64,000 bases of DNA, taken from NCBI GenBank assembly GCA_045616485.1, contig JAZLGU010000031.1, positions 1 to 64,000 on the forward strand, written 5' to 3'. Under the pieces are notes generated by a model. That model made no database searches, had not been told where the DNA came from, and saw only the letters and a list, made by a program, of their open reading frames with translations. The position numbers and the translations under genes are program-made. The DNA is from RGIG3528 sp045616485. GTDB lineage: Bacteria; Bacillota; Clostridia; Lachnospirales; Lachnospiraceae. This document shows, one piece after another, positions 9,005 through 17,757 of the stretch. The number at the start of each line of letters is the position of its first letter. Within the stretch, counting starts at the first letter, position 1.

Positions 9005-9472
9005 CTAAAAGTGCAGGAATTCCAGCTGTCCTGTGGTTTCGTCTATATTAATAATCCCGTAATGCAGGTCGTTTGCTGCCCCCGGATTAAAGAGATGCAC
9101 CCCGTTCATCTCATCGTAAAACTGCTCATGAGTGTGTCCAAACAAAGCCACCTGTCGTTCATTTTTCATAGCTGTAGCATAAAGCATGTATACACCCTGT
9201 TTTACGCCTTCACGGTAGCCATGAGTGGACATAAATTTGATACCAGCCAGGGTGTCAAAAGAACATTCAGGCAGTGCAGACCCGAGGTCACAATTGCCTT
9301 TCACCCGAATTAGCTTTACATTGCCAAAAGCCGGCAGCTCACGAAGGCCCCTCATAATATCATCTTCACCATCTCCCAGATGAATAAGCACATCCGCATC
9401 CGTATTCTTTTGCATTATCTCATATACATATTTTTCTCTGTAGTGTGAATCAGACAGCACCAGAATTTTCAT
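9005..9472 (-). CDS. YfcE/MJ0936-type metallophosphoesterase
   Basis: Binuclear-metal phosphodiesterase of the small YfcE family. The 155 residues carry the family blocks MKILVLSDSHYRE (D-x-H), LIHLGDGEDD (GD), VKGNCDL (GNCD), MSTHGYREG (GH-like) and ALFGHTHEQF (GHTH), so the metal ligands appear intact. AAAGGAG lies 5 bases upstream of the ATG. It stands alone, flanked by two non-coding regions, so context gives no substrate. In other Firmicutes it often follows rdgB, which is not seen here. Confidence 0.9.
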   Translation of the reverse strand: MKILVLSDSHYREKYVYEIMQKNTDADVLIHLGDGEDDIMRGLRELPAFGNVKLIRVKGNCDLGSALPECSFDTLAGIKFMSTHGYREGVKQGVYMLYATAMKNERQVALFGHTHEQFYDEMNGVHLFNPGAANDLHYGIINIDETTGQLEFLHF

Positions 9473-9798
9473 ATTTTCTCCTTTGCCGTAGGCAATGGAG
9501 GCCTGTACGGCGAGTACTATAATTAGCTTTCGTTAGAAAGCGTGTCCTCTTTCTCTCCTTTTATGGAACGAAGTGGAATAAATGGAGAACTCCGTTAGGA
9601 GTTTTAAAGCCGCGCCTTCATGCGAAGCATGAATTATAATGGCTTAGCGTCCTTGTCTTCTCCTTGCCTTCTCTTTCTCTCCTTTTATGGAACGAAGTGG
9701 AAAATGAAGACAAAATGGAGTTATACTGACATAGGGGCGGTCCTTTATTCATGGACCACCCCTTTTGTCACGAAAAAATTTTATGCAATATTTGTAGA
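9473..9798. repeat. Hairpin-rich non-coding repeat region
   Basis: The 326 bases contain no convincing gene. A 32-base direct repeat occurs at 9547-9578 and 9671-9702 (begins CTCTTTCTCTCC, ends AACGAAGTGGAA). Three tight perfect hairpins lie between or before the copies: 9526-9541 (GCTTTC-GTTA-GAAAGC), 9588-9603 (AACTCC-GTTA-GGAGTT) and 9617-9633 (TTCATGC-GAA-GCATGAA). This resembles a dispersed, non-autonomous repeat family or a structured RNA rather than decayed coding DNA. Confidence 0.6.
9734..9760. terminator. Probable terminator hairpin between the repeat region and ribU
   Basis: GGGGCGGTCC and GGACCACCCC pair with a single mismatch around a 9-base loop. On the plus strand TTTTGT follows; on the minus strand, downstream of ribU, the tail is poor in T. 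Likely ends the ribU transcript or acts in both directions. Confidence 0.45.
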
Positions 9799-10584
9799 TT
9801 ACTTCATTAAGGATTTTCTTACAGGCTTGTAGATAAAGAAAGATACAATGCTGCAAGGTACACACTTAATCAGATTAAGTGGTGTTGTTGCGAAAAGAAC
9901 AAAGGTAAGCATATTGCTAATGGCCTTGTTTTTATCTGTACCCATTCCAATAAGCTTCTCCATGGACATATGATAAAGTGTTGAATACATAGGAAGGAGC
10001 ACAAATGCATTAAGTAAAACGCCTGCTACACAGCAAACAACTGTACCTACTCCAAGACCAATAGCAGCAGTTACCTTGCTACGCTTAAATGTGTAGATAG
10101 TAGCTGCAGGAACAACAAATGCGCAGCCGATAATAAAGTTGGCAAATTCACCAACGAAAGCTGTACTTGTACCATTAAGAATAATATTCAGCATAATCTT
10201 AATGAACTCGATTACAATACCTGCCAAAGGTCCCATTACAAATGCACCAAGTACTACAGGGAGCTCAGAAAAGTCTACCTTGTAAAAAGATGGAAGGAAT
10301 GGAAGCGGGAAGCTTAAGAGATTCAGGATAATGGCTATAGCAGAAAGAACAGCAATGGTAACCATTTTTCTGGTGCCCTTCATACGTGGCTCGTCATTCT
10401 CGCGACCTGCTCTCTTGTCTGCAATCTTCTCAGCAATAATAGCAAATGCTACAAGCGCAATCACGCAGATAACTGCGATTACGATGGTCATGATAGTACC
10501 ATCTTTTTTGAAGGCTTCAATATTGTCCTTGAATGCCTCGACCACATTAATCTTTTCCCAAACGCCTTTTAAATACTTTAACAT
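9799..10584 (-). CDS. ribU: Riboflavin ECF transporter substrate-binding protein RibU
   Basis: Membrane S component that binds riboflavin and works with the shared ECF energizing module, which is not in this window. I place the start at ATG 10584 (MLKYLKGVWEK), preceded by GGAAAGGA; the longer frame runs back through the riboswitch terminator. The RibU core starts near residue 75 (MKGTRKMVTIAVLSAIAIIL) and shows five to six membrane spans with FKVDFSELP-like YKVDFSELPVVLGAF and the C-terminal TPLNLIKCVPCS. Oddity: about 75 extra N-terminal residues carry an additional membrane span and a charged linker absent from ordinary RibU of about 190 residues. The FMN riboswitch just upstream strongly supports the riboflavin assignment. 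Confidence 0.92.
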   Translation of the reverse strand: MLKYLKGVWEKINVVEAFKDNIEAFKKDGTIMTIVIAVICVIALVAFAIIAEKIADKRAGRENDEPRMKGTRKMVTIAVLSAIAIILNLLSFPLPFLPSFYKVDFSELPVVLGAFVMGPLAGIVIEFIKIMLNIILNGTSTAFVGEFANFIIGCAFVVPAATIYTFKRSKVTAAIGLGVGTVVCCVAGVLLNAFVLLPMYSTLYHMSMEKLIGMGTDKNKAISNMLTFVLFATTPLNLIKCVPCSIVSFFIYKPVRKSLMK

Positions 10585-10597
10585 ATTACATCCTTTC

Positions 10598-10610
10598 CGG
10601 GGCTCTGCCC
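10598..10610 (-). promoter_or_regulatory. Hairpin beside the ribU ribosome-binding site
   Basis: On the minus strand GGGGC-AGA-GCCCC forms a tight hairpin that ends directly before GGAAAGGATG, the ribU Shine-Dalgarno. A flanking ACATC/GATGT pair could extend it over the ribosome site. A role in translation is inference. Confidence 0.35.
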
Positions 10611-10684
10611 CAAGATGTCCCCTCGATGCCTGTGATATTTTGCCTAATATGTCGGGTATTTTCCCGTCATCATGTATAAAAACA

Positions 10685-10716
10685 GTGCCCTCAAAACAAA
10701 GCTTCGAGGGCACTTA
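10685..10716 (-). terminator. Riboswitch-controlled terminator of ribU
   Basis: AGTGCCCTC and GAGGGCACT pair around a loop, and on the minus strand the hairpin is followed by GTTTTTAT. It lies between the FMN aptamer and the ribU start and is the expected expression platform for transcriptional attenuation by FMN. Confidence 0.85.
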
Positions 10717-10743
10717 AATACACGTGATAAAATATACGCATGC

Positions 10744-10860
10744 GTCTTCTTTCATCCGGACTATAACCGTCGGTCTCGGAATTACACCGAGTCAGTCAGG
10801 AAAAACCTGAGTCGTGGACTTTACCACCGATAGGGAATTGCACCCATCCTCGAAGAAACA
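10744..10860 (-). ncRNA. FMN riboswitch (RFN element)
   Basis: The minus strand carries the conserved RFN blocks in order: TTCGAGGATGGGTG, CAATTCCCTATCGG, TGGTAAAGTCCACGA, GACTCGGTGTAATTCCGAG, GACGGTTATAGTCCGGATG and the closing GAAGA that pairs with TCTTC at the 5' side. FMN binding favours the terminator downstream and shuts off riboflavin import. A -10-like TATAAT lies at 10868-10873, just upstream, with only a weak -35. Confidence 0.96.
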
Positions 10861-10894
10861 ATCTTAAATTATAATTTTTATTTATCTGAAAGGC

Positions 10895-11374
10895 TTACTC
10901 AACCTTTAAGATCTTGAATACTACAGTATCGCCGGAAGGTGTCTCTACCTTAACCTTTGCTCCTGCTTTTTTGCCCTTGAGAGCCATGCCCAGAGGGGAT
11001 TCATTGGAGATAAGTCCCTTAAGAATATTAGCCTCAGTGGAACCTACCATTTTATACTCTACAGTCTCATCAAACTCTACATCAAGAACTGTAATCTTGG
11101 AACCGATACCAACTACACCGGCATCTACGTCCTTTTCATCTACTACTTCAACATTCTTAAGGATAGCCTCGAGCTCTTCAATACGTGTCTCGATCTCTCT
11201 CTGCTCATCCTTAGCTGCATCATACTCTGCATTCTCAGAAAGGTCGCCCTGCTCTCTGGCTTCCTTAATCTTCTGGGATATCTCTTTACGCTTAACTACT
11301 TTGAGATGCTCCAGCTCTTCTTCAATTTTTTTGAGACCATCAACGGTCAAAACGTTCTTTTTTACTTCTGCCAT
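10895..11374 (-). CDS. greA: Transcription elongation factor GreA
   Basis: Rescues backtracked RNA polymerase by stimulating transcript cleavage through the secondary channel. The 159 residues fit the family length: an N-terminal coiled coil (LTVDGLKKIEEELEHLKVVKRKEISQKIKEAREQGDLSENAEYDAAKDEQ, with the acidic tip D/E pair in DLSENAEYD) and a C-terminal FKBP-like domain (SPLGMALKGKKAGAKVKVETPSG). AAAAGGAG precedes the ATG. It has its own strong promoter and is not followed by an evident terminator before the ribU riboswitch. Confidence 0.97.
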   Translation of the reverse strand: MAEVKKNVLTVDGLKKIEEELEHLKVVKRKEISQKIKEAREQGDLSENAEYDAAKDEQREIETRIEELEAILKNVEVVDEKDVDAGVVGIGSKITVLDVEFDETVEYKMVGSTEANILKGLISNESPLGMALKGKKAGAKVKVETPSGDTVVFKILKVE

Positions 11375-11444
11375 GTCAAACTCCTTTTAAATGAGTCTTT
11401 ATTCCTACGTCAGAAACGCATCTGCTTACGCACTCTGAATGCAC

Positions 11445-11473
11445 ATTTTATATCACTGCCTGCATTTTGTCAA
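11445..11473 (-). promoter_or_regulatory. Sigma-A promoter of greA
   Basis: On the minus strand TTGACA (11468-11473), a 17-base spacer and TAAAAT (11445-11450). This is a near-consensus housekeeping promoter about 70 bases upstream of the greA start. Confidence 0.85.
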
Positions 11474-11494
11474 GATATTTTCCCCATTAAAACT

Positions 11495-13186
11495 TTAACG
11501 TGTCACACCACTGCCAAACCAATTGTCGTTCAGCCACTTGATACGCTTGTCATTTACGGTAATAAGATTTGTATAATCTCCCAGAGATGTGATCTTCTGA
11601 TCTTTATTTTCCTTGGCTTTTGTATTAGCATAGTCACGATCCGCCTTGCCTGCAGCAGCTATGGCTTTCATATCTGAGACCATAGTATCATAGGCTCCAC
11701 CATCATAAAATGCTGCCCATTTTTCACGGACCATATCACGGAACCACTTTTCCTTCATAAGAAGCACGAACCAGTAGTTGGCACGGTCTCCATATTTGCC
11801 ATCAAAGAGATTATCAAAGGCACCGGCCATAAGGTCATATTTTTTACCAGGGAAACTGGACGCCCCAAAATATCCCCATTCAAAATCCCATGGACACAGA
11901 AAGGTAAGCTTTTTAAACTTTGATTTTTCAGAGAAATCCACAGCCATAAAGAAGCTTCCTTCTCCACGATCATAGTCCAGCGTAATTTCCTCAATCAGAT
12001 AACTGCATACCGCAGAATCAAGATCCAATACAGCACCGATACAGTCTTTGGCATTATCATAGACTCCCTTTGCCTCTACCAGCTCCCATTTATCATTGAA
12101 CATGTAATACTTTTTGTTTTCAACAGCCTCATAGATAATATTGAATACATTGTTCGTATAATTCTGTATAAACTTAGTCTGCTCATCAGAAGTAACATCT
12201 GTACGAATAGTAATATATCTGGATTTGAATGTCTTGGTCTGGCCCAACACATCTGTCACAGTTGCCTTGTCATGGTGAGTCAACTTAAAACAAGGTTTCA
12301 CTTTAGAATTGGCATAATTATCTATTTCCAGAAAATATCCTATGTCAGTACCGGTATAATTCTCTTTTGGCTCATTGACATTAACTCTGTTTTTCTTAGC
12401 CTCGCTTTGCTCACATAGGGTATACATCCCCATATATGTGCCATTCAGGAAAACATGCACCATACAAGCATCTGATACATAGTACTTTCCGCCATGAAGA
12501 GCATTAGCCAGGCTAAATGCATAGATATTATCAAACGGACGCCCTGTAGATGTCTCAAGCAGTACCCAGTCCTTAAATGCATTTCCTGAATTCAGGCCAA
12601 AAAGATTCTGCTTCTCATCAAATTTAATCTTATAAGGGTAACTTTCATTAGGATATTTGGCCCTATTGGTATCTGAACCTGACCCGCTTTTAGGAGCTGC
12701 ACTACTGTTTCCGCGTACACGTATCTGGGCTGTGGTTGTAAGGGCAAACGACTCAGGACAATTTAGTGTGTATATAACACATGGTACAGTCTCTGCCTCC
12801 AGATAAACAGACGCACTGTCTTTCGTAGTAATACTGATAACAGGAAAGCCATAGGTATCGCCTGCAAAAGTCTCCTGCATCTTTATATATTCGGCAGAAG
12901 TCAGCTTCTTCTCATGCTGATTGTATAAAGCCTGCGCCTCCGCACTAATAGGGGTAGGTGTGTTGGTAGGCTTAGGAGTATCAGTAGGAATGGCTGTAGG
13001 CTCTTTACTAGGCTCAGCTGTATTTTGAGGTGTCTCAGATGTAGATGCTGCAGGTGTATCTGATGGGATCAGGCTTGGCTCTGTCTTTTCCTGTCCGCAG
13101 GCTGCACCTATTACACATAAAAACGCAAGAGCCACAATGGCTCCTGCGTTTTTGAATTTTTTGTTTCCTAAAACTGTTTTTCTCAT
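11495..13186 (-). CDS. CotH-family secreted lipoprotein
   Basis: Surface-exposed protein with a CotH-like kinase domain; Bacillus CotH phosphorylates spore-coat proteins, but in anaerobes the family also appears in cell-surface and polysaccharide-associated proteins. A signal peptide (residues about 10-32) ends at GAAC, a loose lipobox with Gly at -3. It is followed by a Thr/Pro/Ser-rich linker (TPAASTSETPQNTAEPSKEP). The CotH core starts near residue 110 and shows QIRVRGNSSA, YPYKIKFDEKQNLFGL, KDWVLLET, VFLNGTYMGMYTLCEQ and GYFLEIDNY. GAGGGATT precedes the start. It follows pepF by 27 bases and may share its transcript. Substrate unknown. Confidence 0.8.
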   Translation of the reverse strand: MRKTVLGNKKFKNAGAIVALAFLCVIGAACGQEKTEPSLIPSDTPAASTSETPQNTAEPSKEPTAIPTDTPKPTNTPTPISAEAQALYNQHEKKLTSAEYIKMQETFAGDTYGFPVISITTKDSASVYLEAETVPCVIYTLNCPESFALTTTAQIRVRGNSSAAPKSGSGSDTNRAKYPNESYPYKIKFDEKQNLFGLNSGNAFKDWVLLETSTGRPFDNIYAFSLANALHGGKYYVSDACMVHVFLNGTYMGMYTLCEQSEAKKNRVNVNEPKENYTGTDIGYFLEIDNYANSKVKPCFKLTHHDKATVTDVLGQTKTFKSRYITIRTDVTSDEQTKFIQNYTNNVFNIIYEAVENKKYYMFNDKWELVEAKGVYDNAKDCIGAVLDLDSAVCSYLIEEITLDYDRGEGSFFMAVDFSEKSKFKKLTFLCPWDFEWGYFGASSFPGKKYDLMAGAFDNLFDGKYGDRANYWFVLLMKEKWFRDMVREKWAAFYDGGAYDTMVSDMKAIAAAGKADRDYANTKAKENKDQKITSLGDYTNLITVNDKRIKWLNDNWFGSGVTR

Positions 13187-13213
13187 AATCCCTCTTACGT
13201 TTATTATAGCTTA

Positions 13214-15010
13214 TTACATTAATGCTTCGAATTCATCCATCAGATTGCTAAATACCTGCAGAGCCTGCTCAATAGGCTCAGGACTGGTCATATCTACGCC
13301 TGCAACCTTAAGAAGGTCTGTAGGAGACATAGTACATCCGCCTGACAGGAACTTCTTGTAGTCTGCTACTGCACTCTCGCCCTCTGTAAGGATACGATTG
13401 GACAACGCCAGTGCTGCTGAGTAGCCTGTGGAGTACTGATATACGTAGAAATTGTAGAAGAAGTGAGGAATACGTGCCCACTCAAATGCAATTTCCGGAT
13501 CACTCACAACTGCATCTCCATAGTACTTCTTGTTAAGATCATAGTACATCTGGCAAAGCTTGTCAGATGTAAGGCTCTCACCTCTTTCAGCTGCTTCATG
13601 GGTAGCCAGCTCAAATTCTGCAAACATAGCCTGACGATAAAGAGTAGTACGGAAATCATCCAGCATGTGATTGATAATATATGCTCTTTCCTTCTTGTCT
13701 GTAGTCTTTTTAAGAAGACTCTGTGCCAGAAGGGCTTCATTACAGGTAGATGCTACCTCTGCAACGAAGATGGTGTAATTGGCATCGGTACAGCTCTGTG
13801 CCTGTGCTGACAGGTAGGAGTGCATAGTATGACCCAGCTCATGGATCAGAGTAAATACAGAATCCAAACCTCCATCATAATTCATAAGGATGTATGGATG
13901 AACACCGTAAACGCCGGCAGAGTAAGCACCGCTTCTCTTACCTTCGTTCTCATACTTATCTATCCAACGTTCATTAAAGGCACGCTCGATAACGTCAGTA
14001 TAATCTTTGCCCATAGGCTTAAGTGCTTCAAGTACCATGCCCTTAGCTTCCTCAAAAGGAATCTTCTTGTCTACATCATTAACAAGAGGAATGAAAAGGT
14101 CATACATATGCTGCTCAGAGAAGCCTAAAGCTTTCTTTCTGATAGCCATGTAACGATGGAGCTTGTCCATATTCTTATTAACTACATTTAACAGATTCTT
14201 ATATACTGTTGTAGGTACATTGTTCGCATCGGTAGCGGCTTCAAGGCAGGAATCATACTTTCTGGCCTTAGCCTTGAAAATATGGCTCTTTACAAGATTC
14301 TGATAGTTGGCAGCCAGTGTATTCTTGTATGCCTCATACATGGAATAATAGCCTGTAAACATATTGCGACGTACATCTACATTGGGATTCTCCAGAAGCA
14401 CTCTGTAACGACCGTGTGTAATACGGACCTTCTCGCCGTTCTCGTCCTCAATCTCCGGGAATACTACGTCTGCATTATCAAACATTGAGAATACGCTGGA
14501 TGGTCCGGACAGAACCTCACCTGCTGATGCCAGCAGCTCTTCCATCTCAGGAGAAAGTGTATGCTTGGCAGAACGAAGTGTCTCCTTAATGGAAACGTCG
14601 AACTCGTGGAGCTTGTCACACTCTGCGTAAAGTGTATCAAGCTTGGTAGAAAGGCCTGTCAAAAGCTCAGGCTCTACAAATGAAAGCTTTTCAGAGATGC
14701 CTGTAGCGAAAGCAGCCATACGCATTCTGAAGGACTGATTTTCTGTATTTTTTGTATCTGCATCAGCCAGGCGCATAACATAGCCATAAGTCTTTTCAAA
14801 ATACTCGCTAAGGCGCTGATCCAGTGTGTACAGCTCATAGAGTGAGGCGCCACTTTCGCATATTCTGCCCTTCATAGCTGCTATCTTATCAGAGATTTCT
14901 ACAATCTTCTGACGATCTGCTTCGAATGCTTCCATGGAAGGATAGATGTCCTCCAGATTCCATGTGTCTTCTACAGGTACCTGACTTCTTTTCTTAAGTT
15001 CTTTTTCCAT
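13214..15010 (-). CDS. pepF: Oligoendopeptidase F (M3B metallopeptidase)
   Basis: Cytoplasmic zinc endopeptidase that degrades oligopeptides of roughly 7-17 residues. The 598-residue length fits PepF. The catalytic motif is FTLIHELGHTMHSYLSAQ (HExxH, about residue 385), with the third ligand in EVASTCNEALL 25-30 residues later. The C-terminal substrate-binding signature PHFFYNFYVYQYSTGYSAA is present. AAAGGAG precedes the ATG. Together with the M13 peptidase and the peptide importer nearby it suggests an active peptide-using metabolism. Confidence 0.97.
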   Translation of the reverse strand: MEKELKKRSQVPVEDTWNLEDIYPSMEAFEADRQKIVEISDKIAAMKGRICESGASLYELYTLDQRLSEYFEKTYGYVMRLADADTKNTENQSFRMRMAAFATGISEKLSFVEPELLTGLSTKLDTLYAECDKLHEFDVSIKETLRSAKHTLSPEMEELLASAGEVLSGPSSVFSMFDNADVVFPEIEDENGEKVRITHGRYRVLLENPNVDVRRNMFTGYYSMYEAYKNTLAANYQNLVKSHIFKAKARKYDSCLEAATDANNVPTTVYKNLLNVVNKNMDKLHRYMAIRKKALGFSEQHMYDLFIPLVNDVDKKIPFEEAKGMVLEALKPMGKDYTDVIERAFNERWIDKYENEGKRSGAYSAGVYGVHPYILMNYDGGLDSVFTLIHELGHTMHSYLSAQAQSCTDANYTIFVAEVASTCNEALLAQSLLKKTTDKKERAYIINHMLDDFRTTLYRQAMFAEFELATHEAAERGESLTSDKLCQMYYDLNKKYYGDAVVSDPEIAFEWARIPHFFYNFYVYQYSTGYSAALALSNRILTEGESAVADYKKFLSGGCTMSPTDLLKVAGVDMTSPEPIEQALQVFSNLMDEFEALM

Positions 15011-15059
15011 TTTACTAGTCTCCTTTTTTAATCTTTACCCCTGATTTACTTTTATATTT

Positions 15060-15653
15060 TTAAAAAAACACTCCCTTAATAAATATCTCCAGACCAATGC
15101 CTATAAGTATAATACCACCTACTATTTCAGCCTTGTTCAGCTTATCCCCTATCTTGCGTCCCAGTAAAAGTGCTACCAGACAAAGTCCTACAGTCACTAC
15201 ACCTATGATACCTGATGAAAGAAAAGCCTTGTCCATGGAGTAACTCTCAATAGTAAAGCCTACGGAAAGAGCGTCTATGGAAGTAGCCACTCCCTGTACC
15301 AATAAGGCACCCAAGGTAAGCTTTTTAATCTCCTCTTCCTGCTCCTCTTTTTCTTTGCCGTCCTTAATGCACTCTATAATCATCTTGCCACCTATATAGC
15401 AGAGAAGAATAAGTGCAATATACGGTATAAAAGGCTTGAATGTCTTAAAGTATTCCACTATATAATGGACACAGAACCAGCCGATAAGCGGCATTAAAAA
15501 CTGAAAAACACCAAATGTACCGGCAATACCAATTACTTTCTTCTTTTTCATGCCGGGCTCTGCCAGACCGTCCGCTACAGATACCGAAAAAGCATCCATG
15601 GCAAGACCTATGCCTAATAAAATACTATTTAATATCAGTGACCAAAATTCCAT
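15060..15653 (-). CDS. mntP: Manganese efflux pump MntP
   Basis: Integral membrane exporter of Mn2+, family MntP/UPF0059. The 197 residues hold six hydrophobic segments in two repeats: GIGLAMDAFSVSVADGL (residues 14-30) and VATSIDALSVGFTI (about 121-134), the two Asp-containing repeats typical of the family. GGAGAT precedes the ATG. Only about 100 bases separate it from the peptidase gene, and these hold a terminator, so there is no room for a yybP-ykoY manganese riboswitch. Confidence 0.93.
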   Translation of the reverse strand: MEFWSLILNSILLGIGLAMDAFSVSVADGLAEPGMKKKKVIGIAGTFGVFQFLMPLIGWFCVHYIVEYFKTFKPFIPYIALILLCYIGGKMIIECIKDGKEKEEQEEEIKKLTLGALLVQGVATSIDALSVGFTIESYSMDKAFLSSGIIGVVTVGLCLVALLLGRKIGDKLNKAEIVGGIILIGIGLEIFIKGVFF

Positions 15654-15687
15654 TTATATCTCCAATTACACAAAACATGCGTATATT

Positions 15688-15726
15688 ATATAACCCCTGC
15701 TTGCGATTTGCAAGCAGGGGTTATAT
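15688..15726. terminator. Strong hairpin terminator downstream of the M13 peptidase gene
   Basis: A perfect 17-bp stem (core AACCCCTGCTTGC with its complement) around a 5-base loop, lying between the peptidase stop and mntP. It should stop transcription coming from the peptidase gene. T runs are weak on both sides. Confidence 0.75.
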
Positions 15727-15753
15727 CAAAATGTCTACACACGAGAGAAAAAC

Positions 15754-17655
15754 TTACCAGATCTGTACTCTCTTAGTAGGCGCAAGATACATCTTGTCAC
15801 TCTTCTTTACATTAAATGTATCGTACCATTCCTGGAAATTTCTAGGCTGCATATTGGCACGAAGGATAGCAGGAGCATGTACATCTACTGAAAGAAGCAG
15901 CTGTAAGTACTCAGGCTTAGCCTTTAAGCACCATACCTTAGCCCAGTTGGTGAAATACTCTTCGTAATTTGCACCCTCTGTATTTCTCATTACTTCAAGA
16001 GTAGCACCCATACCACCATTATCAGCAATATTTTCACTTACGATGAACTTACCGTTTACTTTACCCCAAGGAAGTTCTATACCGTCGAATTCCTTGATCA
16101 TAGCCTTGGTACGAGCAACGAAAGCCTTGTTATCTTCCTTTGTCCACCAGTTGTTCATATTACCATTCTCATCGAACTTGGCACCATTGTTATCAAATGC
16201 GTGAGAAATCTCATGCGCTATAACTGCTCCGATACCACCCAGATTCTGGCTTCTTGTCTGCTTAATAGAATAGAAAGGAGCCTGAAGAATAGCAGCAGGG
16301 AATGTAATGTCGTTGAGAGATGGATTGTAGCAGGCATTTACCATATGGCCCGGCATTACCCACTTGGTACGGTCTACTGTAGTACCAAGCTTGGCAAATC
16401 TGTCAAGTCTTCTTACCTTACCCAGTGCTGAGCAGTTTGCATATAAGGACTTCTTTGTATCTACAACAAGCTCATCATAAACAGCATCTACCTTATCAGG
16501 ATAAGCCAGCTTAAGACCCATGGTGCTAAGCTTAAGAATAGCCTTCTCCTTGGTAGCCTGGCTTAAGAAATCATTCTTTGCAATTCTGTTCTTGTATGTC
16601 TCAACGATCTGACGTACCATATCGTAAACGTCCTTCTTTGCAGCTTCGCCAAAGTACTTTTCACCATAGTACAGACCGATAGGCTGACTGAAATAGCTGG
16701 ATGCCAGATTGTATGCATATGTATCAACAGGAGAGATAGCTGCAATACCGGAGATAGCTCTTCTATATGTAGAGCCCAGATCTCTCAGTTCTTCGCTGAG
16801 GGCTGAACATGCGTCCAGAAGTGTTCTAACATATGCCCAATGCTTGTAGAGCTCAAAAGTCTCCTCATTAAATACAGTCTTAAAGCCCTTAAAATAACGA
16901 GGCTCAGATACGATAACAGTCTGAACTTCCTGACCTGCAAATACCTTGGATACCATTCTCTTAAAAGCTACAGGCTTCATAAGAGAATTAACTCTGGAGA
17001 GCTTCATAGGATTATAGTTCTTAGCATAATCTGCCCACTCTTCGCTGGTCTTAACCAAAGCAGCTACCAGTTCATCAAATGCCAGTGTATCCTTAAGATA
17101 CTGAGCCTGCTCCTCTTCTGTAAGGTCTGTATATGCCAGCACCTTGCTGGTCATATCTGACCAAAGTCCAATAAACATCTGCTTCTGCTCTGCTCTCTCA
17201 GGCTTATAGTAAGAAGCATCAGGAAGAAGCACATCAGGACCGGAAATGCTAAGTACATAATGGGATGTGTCCATCATATCCTCTTCAACACCTACAGAGA
17301 AAGGCAGATCGATACCGTCTCTTACAAAGTCAGCCAGCTTTCTGTTGAATTCCTTCACATCCTTAAGATTCTTAATCTTCTTAAGTACAGGAAGTACAGG
17401 CTTAAGGCCCTGTCTCTTTCTCTTCTTGGTATCCATCACAAGGTCAAAAAGAGCCACTGCATTTTCGATATGAGCATTAGGGAAATTTTTCTCCTTGCTC
17501 AGCTCTTTAAACTCTGCAGTAAAATTCTCTTCAACTTCCTTTGCAAGATTTGCAAAGCCGCCTGTGGTAGGCTTGTCATCGGGGATCACAGCCTTCTCTA
17601 ACCACTCCTGATTTACATAATTATATAAATCATCCTGAATTCTAATTTTTTCCAT
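15754..17655 (-). CDS. pepO: M13-family (neprilysin/PepO-type) zinc endopeptidase
   Basis: Zinc endopeptidase of the PepO/neprilysin family, 633 residues, here without a signal peptide or membrane anchor, so cytoplasmic. Zinc motif VIAHEISHAFDNNG (HExxH), third ligand in SENIADNGGM (ExxxD) and the substrate-binding NACYNPSLNDITFPAAILQ are all present. The C-terminus ends RVQIW rather than the usual CxVW-type ending. GGAGG sits upstream of two consecutive ATGs; 17655 gives the better spacing. It has its own strong promoter and terminator, so it is monocistronic. Confidence 0.94.
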   Translation of the reverse strand: MEKIRIQDDLYNYVNQEWLEKAVIPDDKPTTGGFANLAKEVEENFTAEFKELSKEKNFPNAHIENAVALFDLVMDTKKRKRQGLKPVLPVLKKIKNLKDVKEFNRKLADFVRDGIDLPFSVGVEEDMMDTSHYVLSISGPDVLLPDASYYKPERAEQKQMFIGLWSDMTSKVLAYTDLTEEEQAQYLKDTLAFDELVAALVKTSEEWADYAKNYNPMKLSRVNSLMKPVAFKRMVSKVFAGQEVQTVIVSEPRYFKGFKTVFNEETFELYKHWAYVRTLLDACSALSEELRDLGSTYRRAISGIAAISPVDTYAYNLASSYFSQPIGLYYGEKYFGEAAKKDVYDMVRQIVETYKNRIAKNDFLSQATKEKAILKLSTMGLKLAYPDKVDAVYDELVVDTKKSLYANCSALGKVRRLDRFAKLGTTVDRTKWVMPGHMVNACYNPSLNDITFPAAILQAPFYSIKQTRSQNLGGIGAVIAHEISHAFDNNGAKFDENGNMNNWWTKEDNKAFVARTKAMIKEFDGIELPWGKVNGKFIVSENIADNGGMGATLEVMRNTEGANYEEYFTNWAKVWCLKAKPEYLQLLLSVDVHAPAILRANMQPRNFQEWYDTFNVKKSDKMYLAPTKRVQIW

Positions 17656-17691
17656 CATAACCTCCAAGTTAAAATTTATAATTTCTTTAAA

Positions 17692-17720
17692 ATTATAAAG
17701 CCAAATGCCTATTAAGTCAA
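17692..17720 (-). promoter_or_regulatory. Sigma-A promoter of the M13 peptidase gene
   Basis: On the minus strand TTGACT (17715-17720), 17 bases, TATAAT (17692-17697), about 37 bases upstream of the start codon. Confidence 0.88.
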
Positions 17721-17757
17721 ACATTTCGTGAGGCTTGGCACCTGGCTTTCTATTTTT

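Noticed and set aside
10585..10713. N-terminal extension of ribU running through the riboswitch terminator.
   Set aside because: An internal ATG at 10584 with GGAAAGGA is preferred; the upstream codons overlap the terminator stem.
15654..15753. yybP-ykoY (manganese) riboswitch upstream of mntP.
   Set aside because: The space is filled by the peptidase terminator and shows no riboswitch core.
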